In this document: piece after piece, positions 8,773 to 16,814 of the stretch | How the letters are laid out: every line of letters begins with the position of its first letter | Position numbering within the stretch: the first letter of the stretch is position 1 | DNA from: an uncultured Porphyromonadaceae bacterium | Lineage (GTDB): Bacteria > Bacteroidota > Bacteroidia > Bacteroidales > Muribaculaceae | Assembly: GCA_937921035.1 (NCBI GenBank) | Contig: CALEUL010000045.1 | Location: forward strand, 15,432-79,431 | Direction of reading: 5' to 3' | DNA: 64,000 nucleotides | Translations under genes and position numbers: made by a program | The notes under the pieces: model-generated | Databases searched by the model: none | Told to the model about the DNA's origin: nothing | Seen by the model: only the letters and a program-made list of their open reading frames with translations

Positions 8773-8791
8773 TAATCTAAATGATATCACT

Positions 8792-9043
8792 ATGGATATA
8801 GCACTCGAAAAGAAAGCCCATGTGTTCCGTTTGCCTGTCTATCTTCTGGACAAGCTCAAAGAACTTGCACAAAAGGATCGCCGAAGCCTTAACAACTATG
8901 TTGAGTGCTTGCTGCTTGATGCCGTGTATCACGAACCCAATGAGGAAACTATCGCTGCGTTGAACGATGCGAAAGCCGGTAAACTTGAAGGGCCGATTGA
9001 TACTTCAAGTGTAGAAGCAATGCTTAAATCAATGGATTTATGA
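8792..9043 (+). CDS. RelB/DinJ-like antitoxin, putative ribbon-helix-helix
   Basis: This 83-residue protein begins with a short amphipathic stretch followed by FRLPVYLLDKLKELAQKDRR and SLNNYVECLL, the beta-strand/helix/helix pattern of ribbon-helix-helix DNA-binding antitoxins. The acidic C-terminal part (from about residue 50) would bind the toxin. The stop overlaps the toxin start by four bases (ATGA), the usual coupling in type II toxin-antitoxin operons. It should neutralise the YafQ-like toxin and repress the shared promoter. The exact antitoxin family is not certain from sequence alone. Confidence 0.8.
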   Translation: MDIALEKKAHVFRLPVYLLDKLKELAQKDRRSLNNYVECLLLDAVYHEPNEETIAALNDAKAGKLEGPIDTSSVEAMLKSMDL

Positions 9044-9315
9044 AAGAGCTTCGCTACACGCGACAGTTTAAGAAAGACTTGAAGCGATTTCTTAATCAGC
9101 CTAAGAAACTCGAAGAACTGAAGATTGTCCTTGATATGCTCCGTAATGAAATTGCGTTACCGGAGAAATATCGACAGCACCCATTAAAAGGAGAATACTC
9201 CGGCTGCCTTGAATGTCATATTGAAGGCGATTTCCTGCTTATATGGTATGACGAAGAAAGTAATACTCTTGCATTGTTCAGGCTTGGCTCCCATTCAGAG
9301 CTGTTTAAGGATTAG
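9040..9315 (+). CDS. YafQ-family mRNA interferase toxin
   Basis: This 91-residue RelE-superfamily protein matches YafQ in length and motifs: LPEKYRQHPLKG, CLECHIEGDFLLIW and LGSHSELF. The ribonuclease residues known in E. coli YafQ have counterparts at H47, H60, D64, H85 and F89. The Trp that follows the Asp in E. coli YafQ is Phe (F65) here. The protein should cut mRNA in the ribosome when the antitoxin is degraded. It overlaps the antitoxin by 4 bp. An A/T-rich hairpin follows at 9333-9352. Confidence 0.88.
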   Translation: MKELRYTRQFKKDLKRFLNQPKKLEELKIVLDMLRNEIALPEKYRQHPLKGEYSGCLECHIEGDFLLIWYDEESNTLALFRLGSHSELFKD

Positions 9316-9332
9316 TAATGAGACCAACTGAT

Positions 9333-9352
9333 CGTTTTTTTTCAAAAAAACG
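9333..9352. terminator. A/T hairpin after the toxin gene
   Basis: CGTTTTTTT (9333-9341) and AAAAAAACG (9344-9352) are inverted repeats 17 bases after the toxin stop. With its T-run in the left arm it could end transcription, but the stem is mostly A-T, so this is tentative. Confidence 0.35.
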
Positions 9353-9384
9353 GAGTGCTGGGTTCTTTTTCTGTGTTTTTAAAC

Positions 9385-9444
9385 TTTGAAGGAGCAGATT
9401 TGTTCTATTTTTGTAGGTTTATATAGCGAAAAATCGTAAATTTG
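9385..9444 (+). promoter_or_regulatory. Two overlapping candidate promoters for the DUF2582 gene
   Basis: One pair is TTTG 9385-9388 with TATTTTTG 9406-9413 (17-base spacer). The other is TTTG 9410-9413 with TAAATTTG 9437-9444 (23-base spacer). Either would give a leader of 60-100 bases. Confidence 0.5.
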
Positions 9445-9511
9445 TCGCCGATGAATATATAATGCTTACACAGAAATAAGAAATAGTCTAACATTTAAAC
9501 ATTCAACTCAA

Positions 9512-9730
9512 ATGAACACTGAAACTATCGGCATGTACGCCGGCTCTGTTTGGGTAGCGCTGAATACCGCAGACGCAATGGGAGTAAAACAACTTCGCAA
9601 AGCCACAAAACTGAAAGACAAAGAAGTTTTTGCTGCACTCGGATGGCTTGCTCGCGAAGGTAAAGTCCAGATTCTTCCCGATCCCGAGGACGAGAAAGAA
9701 CTAATCATCTCTTTGGTGCAGGATAAATAA
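9512..9730 (+). CDS. DUF2582 winged-helix protein
   Basis: This 72-residue protein fits the small winged helix-turn-helix family DUF2582 found across Bacteroidetes: an N-terminal helix (IGMYAGSVWVALN), a putative recognition region (VKQLRKATKLKDKEVFAALGWLAREGKV) and a short wing ending with a hydrophobic strand. The function is unknown; nucleic-acid binding is inferred from the fold. The gene stands alone, with its own promoter region and a strong terminator. Confidence 0.8.
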   Translation: MNTETIGMYAGSVWVALNTADAMGVKQLRKATKLKDKEVFAALGWLAREGKVQILPDPEDEKELIISLVQDK

Positions 9731-9750
9731 TTTTTCACCTTATAGTACAG

Positions 9751-9779
9751 CGGGGGCGCTTCGGCGTCCCCGTTTTTTT
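9751..9779 (+). terminator. Intrinsic terminator of the DUF2582 gene
   Basis: A 9-bp GC stem (CGGGGGCGC/GCGTCCCCG, one G-T pair) with a TTCG tetraloop is followed by seven T. Confidence 0.92.
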
Positions 9780-9844
9780 GCAGGGAACTTTTTTAGCGGA
9801 GAGCGGGGAGGGCACCCATCCGTCTGCCCGTCAATCTATGCTAT

Positions 9845-9876
9845 ATTGCGGTTTCGCCTTAAATTGACTATCTTTG
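9845..9876 (+). promoter_or_regulatory. Putative promoter of the porin gene
   Basis: TATCTTTG at 9869-9876 matches the -7 consensus; the -33 counterpart 20 bases upstream is ATTG. The transcript should start near 9883, which excludes the upstream TTG at 9895 as a comfortable start. Confidence 0.5.
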
Positions 9877-9918
9877 TAGTCCTTTTGCGCAATCTTGCCG
9901 AAACCATTCATCCGCATT

Positions 9919-10917
9919 ATGAATCTTATTAAAAAGATATTCCTTACTGCCGTTACTGCGGCAGCCGCTTTGTCGACGTTCGCTTCCGACGACGACGCCT
10001 TCTCCTACCTTCCTGAGTTCCACGGTGCCATCCGATCGCGTTGGGAAGCCGATACCCGCACGGGCGATCAGCGTTTCCAGGTGCGTAACGCTCGTCTGAG
10101 CATCGGCGGCAATGTGGCGCCTTCAATTTCTTATTTCTTCCAGACCGACCTCTGCGACCGTGGTAAAATAAAGATTTTGGATGCCTGGGGTCGATTGCAG
10201 ATTACCAAAGGACTCCTTTTCCAGGCCGGTCAGTTCCGTATGCCCTTCGGTGTGGAAGCGTTCTATGGTCCCGCAAACTATTATTTCTCCAATCTCGCCT
10301 TCCTGGCCGACCAGGTGATGAACTACCGCGCTGTCGGCGCAAAAGTGGGATATACCTTGCCTCGAACACCGCTAACTCTGGAATTTGGCGCGTTCAATCC
10401 CACTGCAATTGGCGAGCACAACGTATGGAACCGCACATTGGCTTATTCCGGCAAAGCCCTGATGAAATTCGGCGACGGCTGGACTGTGTCGGCCGGTTAT
10501 GCCTCGATAAAGCCGGGTGCCACGCGAGCAAACCTTATCGATGGCTACGCAGGTTTCAACCGCGGCCACTGGCTGGTTGCGGCCGAGTATATCTGGGAGC
10601 ATTACTGCAACCGCGCTTATAAGGACGTCCACAGCTACCTCATATTCGCCGACTGGCACAAAGCCGTAGACTGGGGCGTATTCAACCGATGGAGCATACA
10701 GGCGCGTTTCGACGGAATGACCGATCATTTCTCCATAACGCAGACCGGAGACGTGTTCGATGCCGCCCGCGACAGGATTACCGTTGGATCAACTGTCTCC
10801 TATAAGTATAAGAAAGTAAATGCCGACGTGCGTCTGAACTACGAGAAATATGTAAAGTGGGACGGCGAGGGAAAATCACCCGACCGCTTCGTCGCCGAAC
10901 TGATAATCCACTTCTGA
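9919..10917 (+). CDS. Phosphate-selective porin O/P-family outer-membrane barrel
   Basis: The 332-residue protein has a signal peptide (residues 1-22, ending TFAS) and then alternating amphipathic strands ending in Phe (ELIIHF), the usual C-terminal signature of outer-membrane barrels. The block RFQVRNARLSIGGN, then GRLQITKGLLFQAGQFRMPFG, is characteristic of the OprP/O-type porin family. It should form a diffusion channel; the substrate is unknown. I chose ATG 9919, which begins the signal peptide, over an upstream TTG in the same frame. It is a single gene, separated from the next operon by about 250 bases. Confidence 0.82.
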   Translation: MNLIKKIFLTAVTAAAALSTFASDDDAFSYLPEFHGAIRSRWEADTRTGDQRFQVRNARLSIGGNVAPSISYFFQTDLCDRGKIKILDAWGRLQITKGLLFQAGQFRMPFGVEAFYGPANYYFSNLAFLADQVMNYRAVGAKVGYTLPRTPLTLEFGAFNPTAIGEHNVWNRTLAYSGKALMKFGDGWTVSAGYASIKPGATRANLIDGYAGFNRGHWLVAAEYIWEHYCNRAYKDVHSYLIFADWHKAVDWGVFNRWSIQARFDGMTDHFSITQTGDVFDAARDRITVGSTVSYKYKKVNADVRLNYEKYVKWDGEGKSPDRFVAELIIHF

Positions 10918-11112
10918 ATTCCCCTGAACTCCCGGGATTCAAGGGGGGGGGATAACCGGGGGAACGCCTTTGTAATCTGGATTCAGTTTCTGTTAGAACA
11001 ATTATGGCATTCAGATTGGCTTTTTTCCTGTTTTGAGGAAAACTTCTGTTGTTTTTAGCCATATTTGCTTACTTTGTGGCATTTTTTAACATTTTAGCAC
11101 TGCGTTAAATTA

Positions 11113-11142
11113 TTTAGCACAGTGTTTTTTTTCGTACTTTTG
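11113..11142 (+). promoter_or_regulatory. Promoter of the surface lipoprotein operon
   Basis: TACTTTTG at 11135-11142 matches -7; TTTA at 11113-11116 is an imperfect -33, 18 bases upstream. The ATG follows 27 bases later. Confidence 0.6.
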
Positions 11143-11169
11143 CGGGTCAATTAATCTAAGAATTTTTAT

Positions 11170-12426
11170 ATGTACAAATTTAATTTTAGAAAAGCTTTTA
11201 TCATTTCCGTTGGATTTGCTATGTCTTTAGGAATGGTTTCATGTGGAAACGACGATGAAGATATCAATAATATTGAAGATCTTCCTTATGTCGACAGTTG
11301 GGGTGAAGTGCTCCGGGGCGATGACATGAAACTGCAGTTTTTCCCCGATCATTTCGCTTTTTATTGGGAATATACATTCAGCACAGAGAGCAGCCCTTCG
11401 CTGGGTCTTAAGATTGAGGGCGAGTTCCCCGATTCGCGTTTCCTCAGCTATAACGTATATGACGACGACGAGCAGACGAGCAATTGCCACAAGGCTTACA
11501 GCATAATGGATGTCGATATCGTTCCCGACCAGGGTTCTTCCAATCCTTTCTTGGGCGATGCCGCCGGCGACAAGAAATATACTCTGTATGTCCTCCCCGT
11601 CGATGCCCCCGAAAGCATCACTGCCGGAAAGAAGAATATTATTTGGTATGATTCCGATGTAAAGAAAGTATGTACGATTTTGCGCTACTATATCCCCGAA
11701 GGCGGAATCAACGGTGGTGTGAAGATGCCTATGATAAGCGGTATCAGCCTTAAAGACGGTTCGGTTGTGCCCGCGCCAAAGAGAGAACTCAGCGGTCTCC
11801 GTGGTACTATGTCGATTCCTGGTGGTGCTTTCTCTTCTAATGACAATATGCTCTTCTTCAGGGCGCCGTTCTCGTATGCTTATCCTAACGGCCCGGCCGA
11901 ATATTGCTACAATCGCAACGTCCTCGAAAAGGAAAAAGTAATGGTGTTTAATTTCAAGGCTCCTGGATTCCCTCAGAAAAAAGATGAGTATAAGGACGCC
12001 GAAATGCGGTATTGGTCCGTTTGCGTTGGTAATCAGGAAACTTATACGCCCCTGGCTATTTGCGACTACCAGACAAATGTTGATGCCGATGGTTTTGCAA
12101 ACTATATTTTGGCCGACAAGAATGGTGCCGATTATTCCAAAGTTAAGGAAATTGCAGAACGCAAGGGATACAATGTCCTGGAATGGGATGGCGATTCTTG
12201 GGGCGACGGTGTCATGATTCTTTATCGTAATATGGTTTTTGCCGACGATTATCCCCATTCCATGAGAAAACTGGATCCCGTTGGTCCTGGTGTCAATCCT
12301 ATGGAGAACCCGCAGAAGTATATCGCTGTGCTTGGTCTCGGTCAGTGGGGCGCTACTGGCAAAAAGGTTACTTCCTCCGAGTTTATTGCCGCCGATGGAA
12401 ATATTGTATTGCGTCAGCCTAAATGA
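11170..12426 (+). CDS. Putative surface lipoprotein of unknown function
   Basis: The 418-residue protein begins with a lipoprotein signal peptide; C25 in MVSCGNDDED is the likely lipidated Cys, and the acidic residues after it are typical of Bacteroidetes surface-exposed lipoproteins. The rest is beta-rich, with many Tyr/Asp-containing strands and a Trp-containing block near residue 280 (RYWSVCVGNQE). I do not recognise the family. It is the first gene of a three-gene unit in which each stop overlaps the next start by 4 bp, with a PCMD protein and a barrel protein following, so it probably works with both at the outer membrane. Confidence 0.7.
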   Translation: MYKFNFRKAFIISVGFAMSLGMVSCGNDDEDINNIEDLPYVDSWGEVLRGDDMKLQFFPDHFAFYWEYTFSTESSPSLGLKIEGEFPDSRFLSYNVYDDDEQTSNCHKAYSIMDVDIVPDQGSSNPFLGDAAGDKKYTLYVLPVDAPESITAGKKNIIWYDSDVKKVCTILRYYIPEGGINGGVKMPMISGISLKDGSVVPAPKRELSGLRGTMSIPGGAFSSNDNMLFFRAPFSYAYPNGPAEYCYNRNVLEKEKVMVFNFKAPGFPQKKDEYKDAEMRYWSVCVGNQETYTPLAICDYQTNVDADGFANYILADKNGADYSKVKEIAERKGYNVLEWDGDSWGDGVMILYRNMVFADDYPHSMRKLDPVGPGVNPMENPQKYIAVLGLGQWGATGKKVTSSEFIAADGNIVLRQPK

Positions 12427-13508
12427 TGAAGTGCGATATTAAGACCGCATTGTTGTTCATGTCTGCGTTGCCACTGTTTTTGGCTACGGGATGTATAAAG
12501 GATGAACTTCCCAATATCGGTGTTGATATTAAGAATGTTACTTCCGAAAACGGTAATATCCTTACCGTCGTATATCATAACGATGCGGTCGACGTATATG
12601 TTGAACCGAATACAGACCCTTCCGAGATTTCGTTGAATATCGAAGTCTCGGAGGGGGCTTCGATTCTTCCGGACCCCGGCGAAGTTAAGGGGTATGAGGT
12701 CCCGAGAGTCTTTTCTGTTACGAGCGAAGACCGTAATTGGACTAAAAAATACACCGTCGCTGTCCGATACACTGGGCTACCCTTAAAGTTCGATTTCGAA
12801 AATTGGAAACAGCCGGAAAGAATGAGATATATGATTCCGGTAGAGCTATGCTTGGTCGACGGGAAGGAATCGGAACTCGGAATTTGGGCGTCGGGTAACG
12901 AAGCGTTTAATTTCCTTACAAACAAGGATGACGATTACACCGTTTTCCCTACTCAGCCAACCGACGACGCTGCTTCTGGCGATAAGGCTCTTAAACTTGT
13001 TACATGCCTGACCGGACAGTTCGACAAACCTGTGGCCGCTGGTAATCTTTTTCTCGGTCAGTTTGACGCTTCTCTCCGCGAACCCAGGGAATCAACTATG
13101 TTTGGTTTGCCTTTCTCGCATAAGCCTCTGAGGGTTACCGGAAAGTATAAATATAAGTCAGGTGGCCTCACATATTTCTCTGCTACGGAAGACAAGTGCC
13201 GTATTCTTGCTGTTATGTATCTCACAGATGAGAATGTAACACATCTGAACGGTTTCAACATCCGTACAAGCCCGAATATTGTGGGTATGGCCGAGATTGA
13301 AGATGGTAGCTCTACGCCTGGCGACGGTTATCACAATTTTGATATCCATTTCAGATACGACAGCAATAAGGAAATAAATCCGGAGTTGCTTGCTAATGGC
13401 CGATACAACCTCGCTTTGGTATTCTCTTCAAGCATCAGGGGCGATGTATATGACGGGGCTCCCGGAAGTGCGTTGTTTATAGATGATGTCGAAATTATTT
13501 GTGAATGA
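12423..13508 (+). CDS. PCMD-domain surface lipoprotein
   Basis: This 361-residue lipoprotein has its likely lipidated Cys at residue 24 (LATGC). Residues about 30-110 form an Ig-like strand domain. Residues about 115-361 match the Putative Carbohydrate Metabolism Domain: FDFENW near its start, WASGNEAF, a GDKALKLVT block, FGLPFSHKPLRVTGKYKYKSG, and the C-terminal LVFSSSIRGD...GSALFIDDVEII. PCMD proteins are thought to bind glycans at the Bacteroidetes surface. The start codon overlaps the stop of the preceding lipoprotein gene, and the stop overlaps the next start. Confidence 0.85.
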   Translation: MMKCDIKTALLFMSALPLFLATGCIKDELPNIGVDIKNVTSENGNILTVVYHNDAVDVYVEPNTDPSEISLNIEVSEGASILPDPGEVKGYEVPRVFSVTSEDRNWTKKYTVAVRYTGLPLKFDFENWKQPERMRYMIPVELCLVDGKESELGIWASGNEAFNFLTNKDDDYTVFPTQPTDDAASGDKALKLVTCLTGQFDKPVAAGNLFLGQFDASLREPRESTMFGLPFSHKPLRVTGKYKYKSGGLTYFSATEDKCRILAVMYLTDENVTHLNGFNIRTSPNIVGMAEIEDGSSTPGDGYHNFDIHFRYDSNKEINPELLANGRYNLALVFSSSIRGDVYDGAPGSALFIDDVEIICE

Positions 13509-14257
13509 TTATGTGCCGGAACAGATTTATAATTTTTCTTTTGGCGATTGTGCTGTCTGGGGTGGCTGTGCTTGCTCAGAACTCACGAAAGATAGACTAT
13601 GGTGTCGATCTCGGCTTTAATCTTGGTGCTACAACTCCTATGGGCCTCCCTGCCGAAGTTCGGAAGATAGACAGCTACTGCCCTACAGCTAATATTTCCC
13701 TTGGTGCGCATGCCATTTACTGGGTATCGCCGAAATGGGGCCTTCGTGTCGGCCTGGCGTTCGAGAACAAAGGAATGAAGACTGGTATTCAGGTCCGCAA
13801 CTATCATCTCTCAATGAACATTCAGGACGGAACCGAAGAAGGGGCTAAGACCGGATATTTTACCGGAAAGATAAGGAATACCAGCAGGATGACTTATATC
13901 ACGGTTCCTGTAAATGCGGTCTTCCGCCTGGGCAATAGCTGGAAGATGGAGTTCGGACCGTACTTCTCCTATGCTCTCGACCGTGCGTTTACCGGAAAGG
14001 TCAGCGATGGTGAATTGCACGAGACCCCTCTGCATCCGGCAATCGGTGTAAACAAGGCGGATTATGACTATTCCGACGATATGCGTCGCTTTGATGTCGG
14101 ACTTGGTCTCGGTGCAAGCCGATCAATTTATAGGAATCTTTCGGTAAAGGCAAACCTTTCATGGGGCCTCATAAGTGTGCTGAATCCCGATACGCGAAAA
14201 ATCGACATGAATACCTATAATGTTTTTCTCAATATAGGTTTGTCGTATAATATTTGA
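13505..14257 (+). CDS. Outer-membrane beta-barrel protein (OMP_b-brl/PorT type)
   Basis: The 250-residue protein has a signal peptide ending VLA (residue 24) and then eight or so amphipathic strands (LGFNLGATTP, WGLRVGLAFENKGM, YITVPVNAVFRLG, KMEFGPYFSYAL, FDVGLGLGAS, NVFLNIGLSYNI). This is the PorT-like small barrel family. It is the last gene of the lipoprotein/PCMD/barrel operon and overlaps the PCMD gene by 4 bp. A role as membrane anchor or assembly partner for the two lipoproteins is inferred from context. Confidence 0.8.
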   Translation: MIMCRNRFIIFLLAIVLSGVAVLAQNSRKIDYGVDLGFNLGATTPMGLPAEVRKIDSYCPTANISLGAHAIYWVSPKWGLRVGLAFENKGMKTGIQVRNYHLSMNIQDGTEEGAKTGYFTGKIRNTSRMTYITVPVNAVFRLGNSWKMEFGPYFSYALDRAFTGKVSDGELHETPLHPAIGVNKADYDYSDDMRRFDVGLGLGASRSIYRNLSVKANLSWGLISVLNPDTRKIDMNTYNVFLNIGLSYNI

Positions 14258-14264
14258 ACCTGAT

Positions 14265-14352
14265 AGACTCGCCACGATGGCGGGTCTGAATTCGCCTCCG
14301 GAATTAAATCGGTAGGAATGTACGTCCTCGGGTTGCATAAAACCCGGGGACG
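14265..14352 (+). other. Array of GC-rich hairpins after the surface operon
   Basis: Two strong stems lie here: 14265-14274 with 14278-14287 (10 bp, loop CGA) and 14323-14334 with 14341-14352 (12 bp, six-base loop). A weaker stem (GAATTC/GAATT) lies between them. None is followed by a T-run, so they are not typical terminators; a stabilising 3' UTR or a structured RNA is possible. Confidence 0.5.
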
Positions 14353-14419
14353 CTGTATATGTAATTTGGATATACATGAAGCTGCATGCTTGAGGCGGTC
14401 GGCCGCTCCTCGCATAGGA

Positions 14420-14451
14420 TTTGGTATTTACCCGCCGTTTGCTTAACTTTG
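14420..14451 (+). promoter_or_regulatory. Promoter of the histidine kinase gene
   Basis: TTTG at 14420-14423, 20 bases, TAACTTTG at 14444-14451; the ATG follows 22 bases later. Confidence 0.78.
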
Positions 14452-14473
14452 CGCTACAAAGATTCTTGTTCCG

Positions 14474-15694
14474 ATGGCTAATATATATGAAATACGGCGC
14501 TACGGCAAAGGGGCTTTCCTGATAGCCTCAGTTGCCGTTGTTGCTCTGTTTTTATATTTCTCGTCGGGCCTTATTAGCGACCTGTCGAATGTGGAGCGCG
14601 AGCGTATGCAGATATGGGCCGATGCCACCAAGGAACTGGCTTCTGCTACTATGGCCGACAGCGACTATCATTCCGACAGCGATATTGACTTCCTCCTGAA
14701 CATTATACAGAGCAACACTACCATTCCGGTGCTGCTCACCGATGCCGACGGAAATATCCTCGACTACCGTAATTTCAGCTTGCCGGAAGCTACCGACAGC
14801 CTCGCGATTGGTGCGCCTCTTAGCCAGGTCAACGCGGAATACCTCCGTAACAAGCTCCGGGAGTTGTCCGATACTCAGAACAAGATTGTTATTGAGATTC
14901 CGCCGGACGTTGTGCAGTATCTGTACTACGAAGACTCTACCTTGCTAAAGCGAATGAGTGTCTTCCCTTATGTGCAGCTTCTGGTGATGCTCACATTTAT
15001 CTGCGTGCTCTACTTTGCGGTGCTGTCCACTAAGAAGGCTGAGCAGAACAAGGTGTGGGTCGGCCTCTCCAAGGAAACGGCGCATCAGCTCGGAACGCCT
15101 ATTTCATCGCTGATGGCATGGATGGAGCTTCTGCCGGACTATGGCGTGGACGCCGAAACTGTTGCCGAGATGAACAAGGACGTGAACCGTCTCAGCACTA
15201 TCGCCTCGCGGTTCTCCAAAATCGGGTCTGTTCCACGAATGGAACCTGCCGAACTGAATATCGTCGTGGGCGACGCTGTCGGATATATGAAAACACGCAT
15301 ATCCCCGAAGATATCACTTGCTTGGCACCCCTGCGCGTCGCAAATTCACGTGCTTGCGTGTACCCCCCTCTTGGAGTGGGTGGTGGAAAATTTGATTAAG
15401 AATGCTGTCGACGCAACGGAAGCCGGGCGACAAGGTCGAATCGACGTGGTTGCTGGCCTCGTGCAGAACACCGCTTTCATCGAGGTGGCTGATACCGGAA
15501 AAGGTATATCAAGAAAAAATTTCAAGACGGTTTTCAATCCGGGCTTTTCTACAAAGAGCCGGGGGTGGGGACTGGGGCTCACTTTGGCGAAACGTATCAT
15601 CGAGCAATATCACGGAGGCAGAATTTTTGTAAAGCAGTCTACCCCAGGTGTGGGTACGACCTTCCGCATTGAATTGCCCGTAGACAGAAAATAA
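14474..15694 (+). CDS. Membrane sensor histidine kinase
   Basis: The 406-residue protein has two membrane segments (about residues 13-32 and 160-182) flanking a periplasmic sensor of about 125 residues. The cytoplasmic part has an H-box with phospho-acceptor H204 in KETAHQLGTPISSLMAW, an N-box (ENLIKNAVDAT), and G-boxes (DTGKGI, GWGLGL). It should autophosphorylate and pass phosphate to a response regulator, but none lies next to it, so the partner is elsewhere. A glycosyltransferase gene starts 9 bases after its stop and may be co-transcribed. The signal sensed is unknown. Confidence 0.88.
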   Translation: MANIYEIRRYGKGAFLIASVAVVALFLYFSSGLISDLSNVERERMQIWADATKELASATMADSDYHSDSDIDFLLNIIQSNTTIPVLLTDADGNILDYRNFSLPEATDSLAIGAPLSQVNAEYLRNKLRELSDTQNKIVIEIPPDVVQYLYYEDSTLLKRMSVFPYVQLLVMLTFICVLYFAVLSTKKAEQNKVWVGLSKETAHQLGTPISSLMAWMELLPDYGVDAETVAEMNKDVNRLSTIASRFSKIGSVPRMEPAELNIVVGDAVGYMKTRISPKISLAWHPCASQIHVLACTPLLEWVVENLIKNAVDATEAGRQGRIDVVAGLVQNTAFIEVADTGKGISRKNFKTVFNPGFSTKSRGWGLGLTLAKRIIEQYHGGRIFVKQSTPGVGTTFRIELPVDRK

Positions 15695-15703
15695 CTGACC
15701 ATT

Positions 15704-16765
15704 ATGGAAAACGACAGACTGCACATCCTTCACCTTATATATTCTTTCAAAACCGGCGGCGTGGAATCCATGCTGATAGATATCGCAAACACGCAGGTCC
15801 GGATGGGACACCGTGTTTCTGTGCTGGTGGTGAACGACGTGGCAAACGAGAGCTTGTTCGATGAATTCGACCCCGCGGTCGAGGTCATTCGCATGCGCCG
15901 GAAGGAAGGCGACAAGCCGCTGCTCATGATGGCTCGTCTTAATTGGCGCATTATGCGTCTCAGGCCCGATGTGATACACTCACATCACCATAAATTCAGC
16001 CGGCTTGTCGTTGTTCGTGCCTCGCGACTGCTGTTTACCGTACACTGCAAGGACGTGCCTATGATATACGCCTCGCGGTCGCATATGGTGGCCATTACCG
16101 ACACCGTGCGCGACGATGTCCTTGCCCGGGTGCCTGGAGCCGATGTAACTACCATCCTCAATGGCTTCCGCACAGCCGACGTGCCACGCCGTGGGCGTAG
16201 GCCCGCAGGAGATGTCTTCCATATCGTGCAGGTTGGCAGCCTGAGGCCGGAATACAAGGGCCAGGATGTGCTTGTCCGCGCCCTCCGCGTGCTTGCCGAC
16301 AGGGGCGTCAGGAATGTAGATGTTACCTTCATTGGCCGTGGCGACGAACTCGGGCCGCTGGAGGAACTTGCTCGGAAGGAGGGTGTCGCCGATCGCGTGA
16401 ACTTCGCCGGCCAGATGGATCGGGCAGGAATATACGCCTCTCTCCATACTTTCGACGCTATGGTGCATCCTTCGCGTAGCGAAGGTTTCGGCCTCACTGT
16501 GGCCGAAGGAATGGCTGCGGGCCTGCCTCTCGTGCTTACTCGCGGCGACGGCCCCTGGGAAGTTGCCGGAAACGGGCGATATTGTATCTCTGCCGAATCT
16601 GGCGACCCTGTATCGGTTGCCGATGCCATTACCGAACTTATGACGCACTATTCCGAGGCCCTCGACCGTGCCGGGGATGCTGCCGCCTATGTCGCTCGCT
16701 ACGACGTTTCGGCTACGGTGGAGCAATATATCGCTTATTATCGGCGCCTGTTGGAAAAACAATAA
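15704..16765 (+). CDS. GT4-family glycosyltransferase
   Basis: This 353-residue protein has the GT-B fold pattern: an N-terminal Rossmann half with the acceptor-side glycine motif SFKTGGVESML, and a C-terminal half with VGSLRPEYKGQDVLV and the E-x7-E type signature in SEGFGLTVAEGMAAGLP. GT4 enzymes move a sugar from a nucleotide donor with retention of configuration. The product is probably a polysaccharide or lipid-linked glycan. No other glycan-synthesis genes flank it, so the substrate is open. It lies 9 bases downstream of the histidine kinase gene. Confidence 0.85.
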   Translation: MENDRLHILHLIYSFKTGGVESMLIDIANTQVRMGHRVSVLVVNDVANESLFDEFDPAVEVIRMRRKEGDKPLLMMARLNWRIMRLRPDVIHSHHHKFSRLVVVRASRLLFTVHCKDVPMIYASRSHMVAITDTVRDDVLARVPGADVTTILNGFRTADVPRRGRRPAGDVFHIVQVGSLRPEYKGQDVLVRALRVLADRGVRNVDVTFIGRGDELGPLEELARKEGVADRVNFAGQMDRAGIYASLHTFDAMVHPSRSEGFGLTVAEGMAAGLPLVLTRGDGPWEVAGNGRYCISAESGDPVSVADAITELMTHYSEALDRAGDAAAYVARYDVSATVEQYIAYYRRLLEKQ

Positions 16766-16776
16766 AAATTTTTGCT

Positions 16777-16784
16777 TAATTTTG
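16777..16784 (+). promoter_or_regulatory. -7 element before the KpsF-like isomerase gene
   Basis: TAATTTTG matches the consensus, 30 bases ahead of the ATG. The -33 region is weak (GTTG with a 23-base spacer). Confidence 0.45.
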
Positions 16785-16814
16785 TAGGACGAACATAAAG
16801 AATATATCAGTATA

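Larger units (their letters stand above)
8210..8791. other. 582-base gene-free region downstream of carB
   Basis: The stretch is AT-richer than its flanks and holds no convincing ORF. It contains a candidate sRNA unit (promoter 8382-8413, terminator 8475-8507), a second possible -7 element TAATTTTG at 8634-8641 without a clear partner, and the toxin-antitoxin promoter at 8741-8772. I see nothing else in it. Confidence 0.6.
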
